A stretch of 64,000 nt of DNA from contig NZ_JAFJMJ010000003.1 of NCBI RefSeq assembly GCF_017309385.1, forward strand, positions 1,178,001 through 1,242,000, given 5' to 3'. This DNA is from Amycolatopsis sp. 195334CR (lineage in GTDB: Bacteria; Actinomycetota; Actinomycetes; Mycobacteriales; Pseudonocardiaceae). Positions 17,694-25,711 of the stretch are shown here, in pieces; the stretch's first letter is position 1, and every line of letters begins with the position of its first letter. The notes under the pieces are model-generated. The model had not been told where the DNA came from, ran no database searches, and saw only the letters and a program-made list of their open reading frames with translations. Both the position numbers and the translations under genes were made by a program.

Positions 17694-18767
17694 TCACGGG
17701 ATTTCGATGCGGAGCAAGGCTTCCCGGGCATCCGGGGCGGGTACCCGCAGACCAGCGCGTTCCGCGGCCCGGCGGACGGCGTCCTGACCGGGCAGGCACA
17801 CGGCGACCAGTTCGCGGTGCCCGGCGGCGGCGCCCAGTTCGGCCAGCCTGCCGAGCAGTGCGGTGCCGAGGCCCTGCCGCTGCCAGCCGTCCTCCACCAG
17901 CAGGGACACCTCGGGCGCACCGCCGTTGGCCGACGGGATCAGCTGGCCGAGCGCGACCACCTCGCGACCGGCGACGCCGAGCAGGCTCAGGCCGCGCGGC
18001 GGCATCAGCAGCCGGTGCAGCCAGCGACGCGGCACCGTGCGCATACCGGTGTGGTAGCGGTGGAACATCGTGCTCATCGAGCAGCGCGTGTGCAGTGCGA
18101 ACACCGCGTCGGTGTCGGTGGGCAGGCCGGGGCGCAGCACCACCATCGCGCCGTCGCCGCAGGTCACCACGGCCGGGCCGGACAGGTTCGTCCGCACCGC
18201 GGTGAGCAGGCCGAGCATGGACTGCGCGCGGGTGATCTCCAGCTGCACGAACGGGGCCCAGCTGCGGCGGGCGACCAGCGCGCCGTCCGGACCGGCCGGG
18301 AAGACCCGGCGGTGACCGCCCTCGGTGCGGGCCGGGTTGGCCTCGTTCGACGGCACCAGGGTGACCACGTCGGCGGCGAGCACCTCGCGCAGCACGTCGG
18401 CCAGCTTCGCCGGGTCGTCGACGGCACGGCCCGCGGCAGCCAGCGCGGCGGCGGACGGGTCGACCAGCTCGTGGACGTCGGCATCGGTGACGCCGGCGCA
18501 TTCGGCCCCTTCGGCGGCGAGCGCCTCGACGAGTTCCGCGCGGGCGAGGCCGGTGGCCGGGCGGATCACCAGCTCGTCGACCACCCCGCCGGGGACCGGC
18601 ATGACCTGCAGACCGAGGATGTTGCACCCGAGGTCGGCCAGCCGGATGGTGACCCTGGCCAGCGTGCCGGGGCTGTCGTCCATCCGGATCCGCAGCCGCC
18701 AGGTGGTCGCGGTGTCCACGGTGGTGGTGCCCGGTGCGGTGGTGGTGCGCGTTCGGCCCATGTCCAT
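17694..18767 (-). CDS. ACT domain-GNAT acetyltransferase fusion
   Basis: A 357-residue protein. Residues about 15-95 form an ACT-type small-molecule-binding domain (WRLRIRMDDSPGTLARVT, then LGCNILGLQV). A middle region follows, and about 210-350 is a GNAT fold with the acetyl-CoA loop WQRQGLGTALLGRL. The layout suggests an acetyltransferase controlled by an amino acid or similar ligand; substrate unknown. The open frame extends far upstream, but ATG 18767 (or the adjoining GTG 18770) matches where domain coding begins. It converges with def. Confidence 0.82.
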   Translation of the reverse strand: MDMGRTRTTTAPGTTTVDTATTWRLRIRMDDSPGTLARVTIRLADLGCNILGLQVMPVPGGVVDELVIRPATGLARAELVEALAAEGAECAGVTDADVHELVDPSAAALAAAGRAVDDPAKLADVLREVLAADVVTLVPSNEANPARTEGGHRRVFPAGPDGALVARRSWAPFVQLEITRAQSMLGLLTAVRTNLSGPAVVTCGDGAMVVLRPGLPTDTDAVFALHTRCSMSTMFHRYHTGMRTVPRRWLHRLLMPPRGLSLLGVAGREVVALGQLIPSANGGAPEVSLLVEDGWQRQGLGTALLGRLAELGAAAGHRELVAVCLPGQDAVRRAAERAGLRVPAPDAREALLRIEIP

Positions 18768-18844
18768 CACCCCACGGTCCGCCCCGGTTGTTGCCGGTCG
18801 GGGGCGCGGGTGTTTCGGCCTTGTCAGCGGATGCGCGCAGCCGG

Positions 18845-19492
18845 TCACCCGGGGGAAACAACCTGGAAGTCGTTGCCCTCCGGATCCTGGCGGCGGCCGG
18901 GCGCGGGGCCGGTCACTTCGAGCCACACCCGGTCCTCGGCGCGCTTGGCGTCGCCGGCGCGCAGCACCTCCAGCCAGGGCCCGACGCCGCTGGGCGCGCG
19001 GAGCCCGATCTGCACCGGGTGGCGCTGGCCGATCGGCCAGCCGGAGGTGGTCGACCAGAACTCCGCCAGCCGCTCGAAGGCGGTGGGCTCGATCGGGCCG
19101 CCGTCGATCACCACGGCGGCGAGGGCGCCGGTCTCGGCGTACTCCGGGCGGGGTTCGAGCACGCAGAACTCGTTGCCCGCCGGATCGGCGAGCACCTCCC
19201 ACGGCAGCTCACCTTGCCCGATGTCCGCCCGGGTGGCGCCCAGCGCCAGCGCCTTGTCCACAATGGACGCTTGAGCGGCGGCGGAGGAGCTGGCCAGGTC
19301 CAGGTGGATCCGGTTCTTCACCGTCTTCGGCGCGGCGTTTTCCTCGAACGCCAGCGAAAAACCGGCCGCGGCCGAGGTCAGCTCCACCCGCCCCGGCCGG
19401 TCGACGGTGATCGGCCAGTCCACAAAGGACGCCCAGAACCCGGCCGCCACCCGCGGGTGCGCCACCTCGAACACCACTGCTTTCAGCGTCAT
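18845..19492 (-). CDS. VOC (glyoxalase-like) family protein
   Basis: A 215-residue protein made of two vicinal-oxygen-chelate half domains (about 1-105 and 110-215), each ending in a DPxGNxF motif (DPAGNEFCVLEP and DPEGNDFQVV). This is the pattern of VOC proteins annotated as glyoxalase or bleomycin-resistance-like. Metal ligands and substrate cannot be assigned from sequence. The ATG 19492 is the last start before the first strand; the longer open frame runs into repeats and is not credible. Confidence 0.82.
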   Translation of the reverse strand: MTLKAVVFEVAHPRVAAGFWASFVDWPITVDRPGRVELTSAAAGFSLAFEENAAPKTVKNRIHLDLASSSAAAQASIVDKALALGATRADIGQGELPWEVLADPAGNEFCVLEPRPEYAETGALAAVVIDGGPIEPTAFERLAEFWSTTSGWPIGQRHPVQIGLRAPSGVGPWLEVLRAGDAKRAEDRVWLEVTGPAPGRRQDPEGNDFQVVSPG

Positions 19493-19833
19493 GCCCACCA
19501 ACCTAGGCGCCCACCCCGACCCCGGTCGACGTTTCCACCCCAACTCCGCCCCACACCACGACCGCGACCCGCCCCGGCACCGCCCGACGAGGCGGGCACG
19601 GCCGGCCCGGCACCGCCCGACGAGGCGGCTCGGCCGCTCCGGGATTTGCCCGGCGCCACGGAAGTCCGCTCTGGCGTTGTCCGGCGCCGCGGAGGTCCGC
19701 TCTGGCGATGTCCGGCGAGCTGAGCGCGTTCGAGACCGGGAAGCGGGCGGCTCCCTGGGGAACCGCCCGCCTTCCGGTGCGAAGGCCTGCTGGAACGGGC
19801 CGTGCCAGCTGGATCCACTTCCCCATGGATCTG
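19493..19833. repeat. gene-less spacer with two tandem duplications
   Basis: This 341-base stretch shows no convincing gene. It holds a 23-base motif repeated at 33-base spacing (19573-19595 and 19606-19628) and, next to it, a 31-base tandem repeat (19651-19681 and 19682-19712) with a partial third copy. The open frames across it are low-complexity Arg/Pro/Ala shadows. Confidence 0.7.
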
Positions 19834-20598
19834 CTAGCGGGTGGCCAGTCGGAGCAGGGCCCATAGTTGGGCAACGGCGTCATAATCGCCGTGCTGGGTG
19901 ATCGCGCGGTTGGGCAGGCGACCCCACAGCCACAGGTACACCGTCACCGGTGGGCCGGTGACCTGGGCATCGGCCCGGTCGGCCTCCTCTTCGGTGCAGC
20001 GCCAGGCGTGCGTCTCCCCCGGCCCCGCTCTCGCGAACCAGCTGTGGTCCCCGGTGCGCACGGCCACCGAGCCCTCCCGCGTACCCGAGAGCCCCAACTG
20101 GAACAGCCGGTGCCCGAACCACAGCGTGAGCACCTCGTCCACCCCGTCGAGGGCGAGGTCCTCACCGATGTGCCCGCGCTCCCGGCCCGCCGCCTCCTCC
20201 AGGTCCACCCGGTGGATCGTGGTCTCGTGCGCCATCCGGCGCCGCCAGAAGTGGTAGCTCTCGTCCGCGGGCCACCACGTCGAGGCCCATTCGGAAGGCG
20301 CGTGAGCCACCAGCCGGGCGTGCAGCTCACGCAGCCCGGTGCGCAGGTACTCGTCGGTCGACTGGCCGTCGACCGGGTCTCGCTGCCACTGCTCAGGCGG
20401 CTCGCCACCATCCAGCCGCCCCGTCACCACCCGGCAGACGCTGCCCACGTGGCGCAGCAGCCCGTCGGTGGTGAAGCCGGGACAGGACGGCACCGGCGCT
20501 TCCGGCGCGGTCGCCCGCCCGAGCTCGCTCAGCGACTCGCCCTCGGTAGCGATCACGTCCAGCAACCGGCCGGGATCGACGAGGTCGTGCCGCCACAT
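19834..20598 (-). CDS. DinB-fold (maleylpyruvate isomerase N-terminal type) protein
   Basis: A 254-residue member of the actinobacterial TIGR03083-like group. It has an N-terminal four-helix DinB/MDMPI domain (VPSCPGFTTDGLLRHVGSVCRVV near 36 and the metal-site HETTIHRVDLEEAAG near 143) and a C-terminal SCP2-like segment. Such proteins are often mycothiol-linked, but no activity can be claimed here. Its ATG overlaps the HEPN gene stop (TGATG), so both should be made from one transcript. The SOS box upstream of that gene suggests DNA-damage control. Confidence 0.82.
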   Translation of the reverse strand: MWRHDLVDPGRLLDVIATEGESLSELGRATAPEAPVPSCPGFTTDGLLRHVGSVCRVVTGRLDGGEPPEQWQRDPVDGQSTDEYLRTGLRELHARLVAHAPSEWASTWWPADESYHFWRRRMAHETTIHRVDLEEAAGRERGHIGEDLALDGVDEVLTLWFGHRLFQLGLSGTREGSVAVRTGDHSWFARAGPGETHAWRCTEEEADRADAQVTGPPVTVYLWLWGRLPNRAITQHGDYDAVAQLWALLRLATR

Positions 20599-21038
20599 CA
20601 ACTGCTCCCGTGCACAGCCTGGCGGGCCAGCTCGTGGAACTGCGCGCTCTGCTCGAACAACTCGTTCGCCGTCTCCGCGCTCGGCCGGCGGCTGGTGCCC
20701 GAAAGCAGGGACGCCTGCACCGCGGAGTTGGCCGCGAAGAACAGCGCCCACTCCTTCAGCTCGGGCACCGCGGCCTCCAGCAGCACCCACACGCTGGCCG
20801 GTCTGGCGCGACCGCGGTGCGGGCGGCCACGCGCCGCCACCACCGCGGCGGCCGACTTGTGCGCGGCCAGGTAGGCGGCCATGAACCGCTCGGCGGGCTC
20901 GGTCTCCCGGCTCGCCTCGGTCAGCGCCCGCCGGGCCCTGGCGAGCAGGGAAACCGCCGCCGGCGGGGCCGGCGGCCGCAGGGACATCGGCAGCATCGTC
21001 TGCGCGGCGCACACTCGTGAAGTGATCGCTGAGGACAT
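20598..21038 (-). CDS. SAV_6107-like HEPN domain protein
   Basis: A 146-residue all-helical protein resembling the SAV_6107 HEPN family (SLLARARRALTEAS, then FMAAYLAAHKSAAAVVAARG, then LKEWALFFAANSAVQASL). I see R-x8-H rather than the RNase-type Rx4-6H motif, so nuclease activity is not indicated. The ATG at 21038 follows a 5' region with a 22-base palindrome and a perfect LexA box at 21151-21166. It is first of two coupled genes. Role unknown; SOS induction is inferred from the operator. Confidence 0.78.
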   Translation of the reverse strand: MSSAITSRVCAAQTMLPMSLRPPAPPAAVSLLARARRALTEASRETEPAERFMAAYLAAHKSAAAVVAARGRPHRGRARPASVWVLLEAAVPELKEWALFFAANSAVQASLLSGTSRRPSAETANELFEQSAQFHELARQAVHGSS

Positions 21039-21127
21039 AACGGCAGCCTTTCGCCTTTCCCGGAGGGGACCGGGCCGATGCGGCACCCGGCGACGAAACG
21101 CTTCCCCCGCCCCGCCGCCGGGTACCT

Positions 21128-21149
21128 GCTCGGTGGGCGCCCACCGAGC
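21128..21149. promoter_or_regulatory. 22-base perfect palindrome in the HEPN leader
   Basis: Eleven-base perfect arms with no loop, one base from the SOS box and about 90 bases before the HEPN start. In the minus-strand transcript it would form a hairpin in the leader. Confidence 0.6.
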
Positions 21150-21150
21150 G

Positions 21151-21166
21151 TCGAACGTATGTTCGA
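21151..21166. promoter_or_regulatory. LexA (SOS) box
   Basis: TCGAACGTATGTTCGA is an exact match to the actinobacterial consensus TCGAAC-N4-GTTCGA. On the minus strand a TACTGT -10-like box lies just upstream (21172-21177), so LexA here would cover the start of HEPN transcription. Confidence 0.85.
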
Positions 21167-21244
21167 ACTCCACAGTAACCCCTCGGGGGCGATTCGCCAA
21201 GTGGGGCCCTGCGCGGGTCCCTCGGCTCGTGATCTGATGGACCC

Positions 21245-21766
21245 ATGAGCACCGCCGAACACCCCGCGATCGCCAAGGTCGCGGCCGCACTCGCCGAAGC
21301 CGGGCTGCCGCACGCCGCCGACGGCATCCGGGTGCTGCCCGCCGAAGTCCGCACCGCCGCGCAGGCCGCCGAAGCGCTCGGCGTGACGGTCGGCGCCATC
21401 GCCAACAGCCTGGTCTTCCGCGCCACCTTCGCCGACGGCGACGGGCCACTGCTCGCGCTGACCTCGGGCGCCCACCGCGCCGACGTGGCCACGCTCGCCC
21501 AGCTGGCCGGCGCCTCGGTCGTCGGCAAGGCCGATCCCGCCTTCGTCAAGCAGCACACCGGGCAGGTCATCGGCGGCGTCGCGCCGGTCGGCCACCCGGC
21601 GAAGCTGACCACGCTGGTGGACACCGCGCTGAAGGACCACGACGTGGTCTGGGCCGCCGCCGGGCACGCGAAAGCCGTCTTCCCCACCACCTACGCCGAA
21701 CTGCTCGCGCTCACCGGGGGTCGCGCGGGCGAGCTGGCCGGCGCGCGGGAGAATGCACACCCGTGA
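21245..21766 (+). CDS. YbaK/EbsC-type aminoacyl-tRNA deacylase
   Basis: A 173-residue YbaK/ProX-fold protein. This group hydrolyses mischarged tRNAs such as Cys-tRNA(Pro). Matching segments are ALGVTVGAIANSLVFRA, ADPAFVKQHTGQVIGGVAPVGH (the invariant GxxxGGVxPxG-like loop) and AAGHAKAVFPTTYAEL. The conserved Lys of the active loop is probably that in VGKADPAFVK. The stop overlaps the GNAT start. It is divergent from the SOS-linked HEPN gene. Confidence 0.88.
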   Translation: MSTAEHPAIAKVAAALAEAGLPHAADGIRVLPAEVRTAAQAAEALGVTVGAIANSLVFRATFADGDGPLLALTSGAHRADVATLAQLAGASVVGKADPAFVKQHTGQVIGGVAPVGHPAKLTTLVDTALKDHDVVWAAAGHAKAVFPTTYAELLALTGGRAGELAGARENAHP

Positions 21767-22341
21767 CCGCGACCTCCTCCGGCTACACCCGGTTCGCCCG
21801 CCTTTCGCAGGCGGAGTTCCGGGCGCGGCTCCCCGAAGCGCTCGACATCTACGTCAGCGCCATGCGCTACCCCGACGGCACGGCCGAGCAGCGCGCGCCG
21901 ATGTGGCTGACCCACGCCCTGCGCGAGGGCTGGCGCTGCATCGCCGCGCTGGACGAGGAAGACACCCTGCTCGGGCTCGCCTACGGCTACCGGGGCAGCG
22001 TCGGGCAGTGGTGGCACGAGCAGGTGCGGCGCGGGCTGCTGCAGCGCGACGGCCAGGACGCCGCGCGCCACTGGCTCGGCGACTACTTCGAGCTGACCGA
22101 GATCCACGTGCGACCGGACCAGCAGGGCGCGGGCATCGGCGAGGACCTGCTGCGCCGCCTGCTCGACGGCGTGGAGAACACCAGGGTGCTGTTGTCCACC
22201 CCGGAGGGCACCAGCCGGGCGTGGAAGCTCTACCGCCGGGTCGGCTTCGTCGACGTGCTGCGGGACTACTACTTCGCCGGTGATCCGCGGGCCTTCGCCA
22301 TTCTCGGCCGCACCCTGCCGCTGGATCCGCCGCAAGCCTGA
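21763..22341 (+). CDS. GNAT N-acetyltransferase
   Basis: A 192-residue GCN5-type acetyltransferase. The acetyl-CoA segment is VRPDQQGAGIGEDLLRRLL near 123, followed by the C-terminal YRRVGFVDVL. Its GTG start overlaps the YbaK-like gene by four bases, so both come from one transcript. Substrate unknown. Confidence 0.85.
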   Translation: MTATSSGYTRFARLSQAEFRARLPEALDIYVSAMRYPDGTAEQRAPMWLTHALREGWRCIAALDEEDTLLGLAYGYRGSVGQWWHEQVRRGLLQRDGQDAARHWLGDYFELTEIHVRPDQQGAGIGEDLLRRLLDGVENTRVLLSTPEGTSRAWKLYRRVGFVDVLRDYYFAGDPRAFAILGRTLPLDPPQA

Positions 22342-22351
22342 TTGAACATCG

Positions 22352-22368
22352 TTTCTGTTCGACAGAAA
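22352..22368. promoter_or_regulatory. palindrome TTTCTGT-tcg-ACAGAAA
   Basis: A perfect 7-base inverted repeat in a locally A/T-rich spacer between the GNAT gene and a small peptide gene. It could be an operator or the end of the GNAT transcript. Confidence 0.45.
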
Positions 22369-22493
22369 TTTGATGACAGGCTCTCCCGGCATTCGGCAAG
22401 ATAACCGCTCTCGCCCAAAGTGTGTAACGTCGTGCGCCAGCGCGACGACTCGTTGGGCGAATCGAATTGCCGCGCGATACCCCGAGGAGAGAG

Positions 22494-22652
22494 ATGCCCG
22501 AGCAATTCACCAGGCCGCTGCTCGTGCTCGGCACGTCGAGCAGGCGGCGGCGCGATCCGGAGCCTGCCGGAGGACGGGCGAACGACCGCGAGGACCGGCT
22601 CAGCCGGGCCCTGCACTCGCTCGCCATCCAGGTACGCCAACTCCGGCGCTGA
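22494..22652 (+). CDS. 52-residue hypothetical peptide
   Basis: The peptide begins MPEQFTRPLLVLGTSS, has a very basic middle (SRRRRDPEP) and an amphipathic C-terminal helix ending VRQLRR. It has a strong AGGAGAG ribosome site and a 150-base, A/T-enriched upstream region. No Cys, and no obvious lasso, lanthipeptide or other precursor pattern. No modification enzymes sit beside it. I do not recognise it. Confidence 0.5.
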   Translation: MPEQFTRPLLVLGTSSRRRRDPEPAGGRANDREDRLSRALHSLAIQVRQLRR

Positions 22653-22689
22653 CCGGGGCCCGGACCGGCGGCCGGGCCCCGGCCGCCCG

Positions 22690-23607
22690 TCAGGCCCGCT
22701 GCTGCCGGACCGAAGCCACGCCGAGCGCGCCGACCAGCAGCGCGGCCCCGCACCAGCCGGTCACGCCCAGCCGCTCACCGAGCAGCAGGGCCGCCAGCAG
22801 GGCGGCGACCAGCGGTTCCAGCAACGCGGCCAGCGCCGCCACCACCGGGTGCGCGGTGCGCAGGCCGCGGAAGTAGGCCGCGTAGGCCACCGCGGTCGGG
22901 CACACCGCCAGGAACAACGCCACGGCCACCACTTCGGGCCGCCAGTCCGCCGACAACGCCGAACCGAGGCTCAGCGGCACCAGCAGCACACCCCCGGCCA
23001 GACAGCCGAAAGCGATGGTGGGCAAGGGTTCCAGCCCGGCCACCGGCTTGCCGTTGACCAGGGTCAGCACGGCGAACCCGGCCCCCGCCGCCAGTGCACA
23101 GGCGAGACCGCCGAACAGCCTGGCCCCGGTGACCGCGCCGTCCGAGGACGAGGTGAGCAGCACCAGTCCGGCCAGCGCGATGACCACCGCGGCCAGCGTG
23201 GCCGGGGCGGGCAACCGCCGGTCCCGCACGGTGGTGGCCACCGCGACGAACACCGGCACGCTGCCGATCGTGGTCATCGTGGCCAGGCTGACCGAGGTCA
23301 GCGCCACCGAGGCGAAGTAGCTCACCTGGAACACCGCCAGCAGCACCCCGACCACCAGCAACCGCACCAGTACCGCGCGCCCGCGCGGCACCGCCCGCAA
23401 TTGCCCGGTCACCACCAGATACAAAACGGCGCACACCCCGCCGAACAACAGCCGGCACCCGGCCACCGCCAGTGGGTGCAGATTTCCCTGCGCGGTGAGA
23501 AAGGAGCCGGCGAGACCGCCGGTACCCCAGAGAACACCCGCGGTGATCAATGCGCCGACGGCCCGCTCTTTCGCGGGCGCGACTACGGAAATGGACAAGA
23601 AGAACAC
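22690..23607 (-). CDS. EamA/DMT-family transporter
   Basis: A 305-residue membrane protein with ten hydrophobic segments in two EamA halves, the drug/metabolite exporter pattern. GVLWGTGGLAGSFLTA near 24 begins the first repeat, and TAHPVVAALAALLEPLVAALLAALLLGE near 252 is the classic end of the second. Substrate unknown. GTG 23607 gives the full frame; TTG 23598 has GGAG at better spacing. The 162 bases to the next gene upstream include small hairpins (for example 23672-23689). Confidence 0.87.
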   Translation of the reverse strand: MFFLSISVVAPAKERAVGALITAGVLWGTGGLAGSFLTAQGNLHPLAVAGCRLLFGGVCAVLYLVVTGQLRAVPRGRAVLVRLLVVGVLLAVFQVSYFASVALTSVSLATMTTIGSVPVFVAVATTVRDRRLPAPATLAAVVIALAGLVLLTSSSDGAVTGARLFGGLACALAAGAGFAVLTLVNGKPVAGLEPLPTIAFGCLAGGVLLVPLSLGSALSADWRPEVVAVALFLAVCPTAVAYAAYFRGLRTAHPVVAALAALLEPLVAALLAALLLGERLGVTGWCGAALLVGALGVASVRQQRA

Positions 23608-23769
23608 GCTCCAACGTCGAAGAAGTCAGGGAATTCCGACGTGCGGGGCGATTTGTTCGTCGACAGCACGAGAACGCCGGTCGGCGTTCGATCACCGGCC
23701 GGCGGGCAGCGCCCCGCTCAGGAGCGCGGGGGTGGGGTGACGAGGAAGACCCGGTGCATGCGGGTGAAC

Positions 23770-24732
23770 CTACCCGATCGGCGCCGCGCGGCCCATCCGA
23801 TTGAGTTCGGCCTCACTGGCGTTGCCCCCGCTGCAGACCACCGCCACCGACCGCCCGGCGAACCGGTCCCGGTGCACCAGCAGCGCGGCCAACGCGGCGG
23901 CGCCCGCGCCCTCGGCCACGGTGTGCGCGGCGCGCAGGTAGAGGCGTTGCGCTTCGCCGATCTGCTCGTCTTCGACCAGCAGGAAGTCGGTGAGCCGGTC
24001 ACGAAGGAGGCGCTGGGTCAACGCGAATCCTGAGCCGGTCGCCAGGCCCTCGGCCGTGGTCCGGTTGGGGCGCTCGACGAGTTCCCCCGCGCGCCAGGAA
24101 TCGTGCGCGGCCGGTGCCGCCGCCGACTGCACGGCGATCACCTCGCACGCCGGGGCCAGTGCCGCCGCGACCAGTGCGGCGGCGGCCGCCCCGGTGCCGC
24201 TGCCGACCGGCACGAGCACCACGTCGAGCTCGGGTTCGGCCTCGAACAGTTCCAGGTAGGCGGTGGCCACCCCGGCGATGATCGCCGGTTCGTTGGCCGC
24301 ACTGACCAGGCGGGCGCCGCGGTCGGCGGCGAGCCGTTCGGCGTGCGCGCGGGCTTCGTCGAACCGCTCGCCGTGCTCGATCAGCTCGGCGCCGAGGTCC
24401 CGCACGGCCTGCGCCTTGGCCGGGTTCGGCTTCTCCGGCATGACGATCGTGCACGGCACCCCGTGGTGGGCGGCGGCGTAGGCGAGGGATTGCGCGTGGT
24501 TGCCGGTCGAGTAGCCGAGCACCCCGCGAGCGCGTTCCGCCGGATCGAGCGAGGCGAGCAGGTTGAGCCCGCCGCGCACCTTGAACGCGCCGGTCGGCTG
24601 GACGTTCTCGTGCTTGACGTGGACCTTCGCGCCGGTGGCCGCGTCCAGCGCGGGATAGGTCGACAGCGGGGACGGCGCGAAGCGCAGGAGACGTCGCGCC
24701 AGCAGGGCGTCGGTGATGGTCGGGAGCCGCAT
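23770..24732 (-). CDS. PLP-dependent threonine dehydratase-like enzyme
   Basis: A 320-residue fold-type II PLP enzyme close to catabolic threonine/serine dehydratases. The PLP lysine is in GAFKVRGGLNLL (about 50). STGNHAQSLAYAAA (about 78) binds the substrate carboxylate, and VGSGTGAAAAALV (about 172) the phosphate. There is no C-terminal ACT domain, so it is not the isoleucine-regulated biosynthetic form. A Ser/Thr deaminase or racemase role is possible. ATG 24732 is preferred over 24768, which lies close to the divergent LysR promoter. The shared control region suggests regulation by that LysR. Confidence 0.85.
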   Translation of the reverse strand: MRLPTITDALLARRLLRFAPSPLSTYPALDAATGAKVHVKHENVQPTGAFKVRGGLNLLASLDPAERARGVLGYSTGNHAQSLAYAAAHHGVPCTIVMPEKPNPAKAQAVRDLGAELIEHGERFDEARAHAERLAADRGARLVSAANEPAIIAGVATAYLELFEAEPELDVVLVPVGSGTGAAAAALVAAALAPACEVIAVQSAAAPAAHDSWRAGELVERPNRTTAEGLATGSGFALTQRLLRDRLTDFLLVEDEQIGEAQRLYLRAAHTVAEGAGAAALAALLVHRDRFAGRSVAVVCSGGNASEAELNRMGRAAPIG

Positions 24733-24775
24733 GCCACCACCGTCGCAGCGGCTGAAGCATAGGTCCAATGGAAAT

Positions 24776-24806
24776 TTGTCAACATATCATCGATGAGATC
24801 TATAGT
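24776..24806 (+). promoter_or_regulatory. promoter and operator of the lysR gene
   Basis: TTGTCA (24776-24781) and TATAGT (24801-24806) are 19 bases apart. TATAGT is seven bases before GTG 24814, so the gene is leaderless. A TCATCGATGA palindrome (24787-24796) lies between the boxes, placed for autoregulation and for control of the divergent dehydratase. Confidence 0.65.
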
Positions 24807-24813
24807 TGAGTCC

Positions 24814-25710
24814 GTGCTCGATCTCGTCCGATTGCGGGTGCTGGTGGCGGTCGCCAGGGAAGGCTCGGTGACCGCGGCCGCCGACGCGCTGAACTACGCG
24901 CAGCCCTCGGTCAGCCACCACCTCGCCCGGCTGGAGGCGGAGGCGGGCCTGCCGCTGCTGCAACGCGCGGGCCGCGGCGTCCGGCTCACCGAGGCGGGCG
25001 AACTCCTGGTGCGACGGGCCGAGGAAATCCTGGGGCAGGTCGAGTCGGTACGAGCGGAACTGGCCGCGCACGCCGGCTTGCACACCGGACGCGTGCGGCT
25101 GGCGGCGTTCCCGACCGCGCTGGCGACGCTGGTGCCCGCGGCGGCCGCGTGGCTGGCGGACGAGCACCCCGGCATCGACCTCGCGCTCACCGAAGCCGAA
25201 CCGCCGGAAGCCCTGACCGCGCTGCGCAACGGCGACGCCGACGTCGCGCTGGTCTTCGAGCACGACCGGATCCCGGACCTGCGGAACGTCCGTCTGGTCC
25301 CGCTGCTGGAAGAACCGCTGTACGCGGTGACCCCGGCGAGTCGCGAATGGACCGGACCTCGCGCGGAACTGGCCACCTACGCCGGAGAACGGTGGATCGC
25401 GGGGTGCCCTCGCTGCCGGGCGCACCTGGTGGAGGCGTGCGAAGAAGCCGGGTTCGAGCCGGAGATCACCTTCGAAACGGACGACTACGTGGCGGTGCAG
25501 GCCTTGGTCGCGGCGGGCCTGGGGGTGAGCACGCTGCCGGGGCTCGCGTTGCTGGCGAACCGGAACGCGGCCGTGCGCGCGGATCGGCTCACCGGCCACC
25601 GGCGACGCGTTCTCGTTGCCACCTATGGAAAACCGCCGCTGCCGCGCCCGGTGCAGGCACTCACCGAGGCGCTGGCAGCGACGGCCGGGAAGCCGGAATG
25701 GCTACCGTGA
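24814..25710 (+). CDS. LysR-family transcriptional regulator
   Basis: A 298-residue regulator with an N-terminal winged helix-turn-helix (AREGSVTAAADALNYAQPSVSHHLARLE) and a C-terminal periplasmic-binding-type effector domain. The GTG start is chosen because of the TATAGT box seven bases upstream; a frame-open ATG at 24793 would put coding sequence over the operator. It is divergent from the PLP enzyme, its most likely target. Its stop is one base from the stop of the converging DUF885 gene. Confidence 0.9.
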   Translation: MLDLVRLRVLVAVAREGSVTAAADALNYAQPSVSHHLARLEAEAGLPLLQRAGRGVRLTEAGELLVRRAEEILGQVESVRAELAAHAGLHTGRVRLAAFPTALATLVPAAAAWLADEHPGIDLALTEAEPPEALTALRNGDADVALVFEHDRIPDLRNVRLVPLLEEPLYAVTPASREWTGPRAELATYAGERWIAGCPRCRAHLVEACEEAGFEPEITFETDDYVAVQALVAAGLGVSTLPGLALLANRNAAVRADRLTGHRRRVLVATYGKPPLPRPVQALTEALAATAGKPEWLP

Positions 25711-25711
25711 T

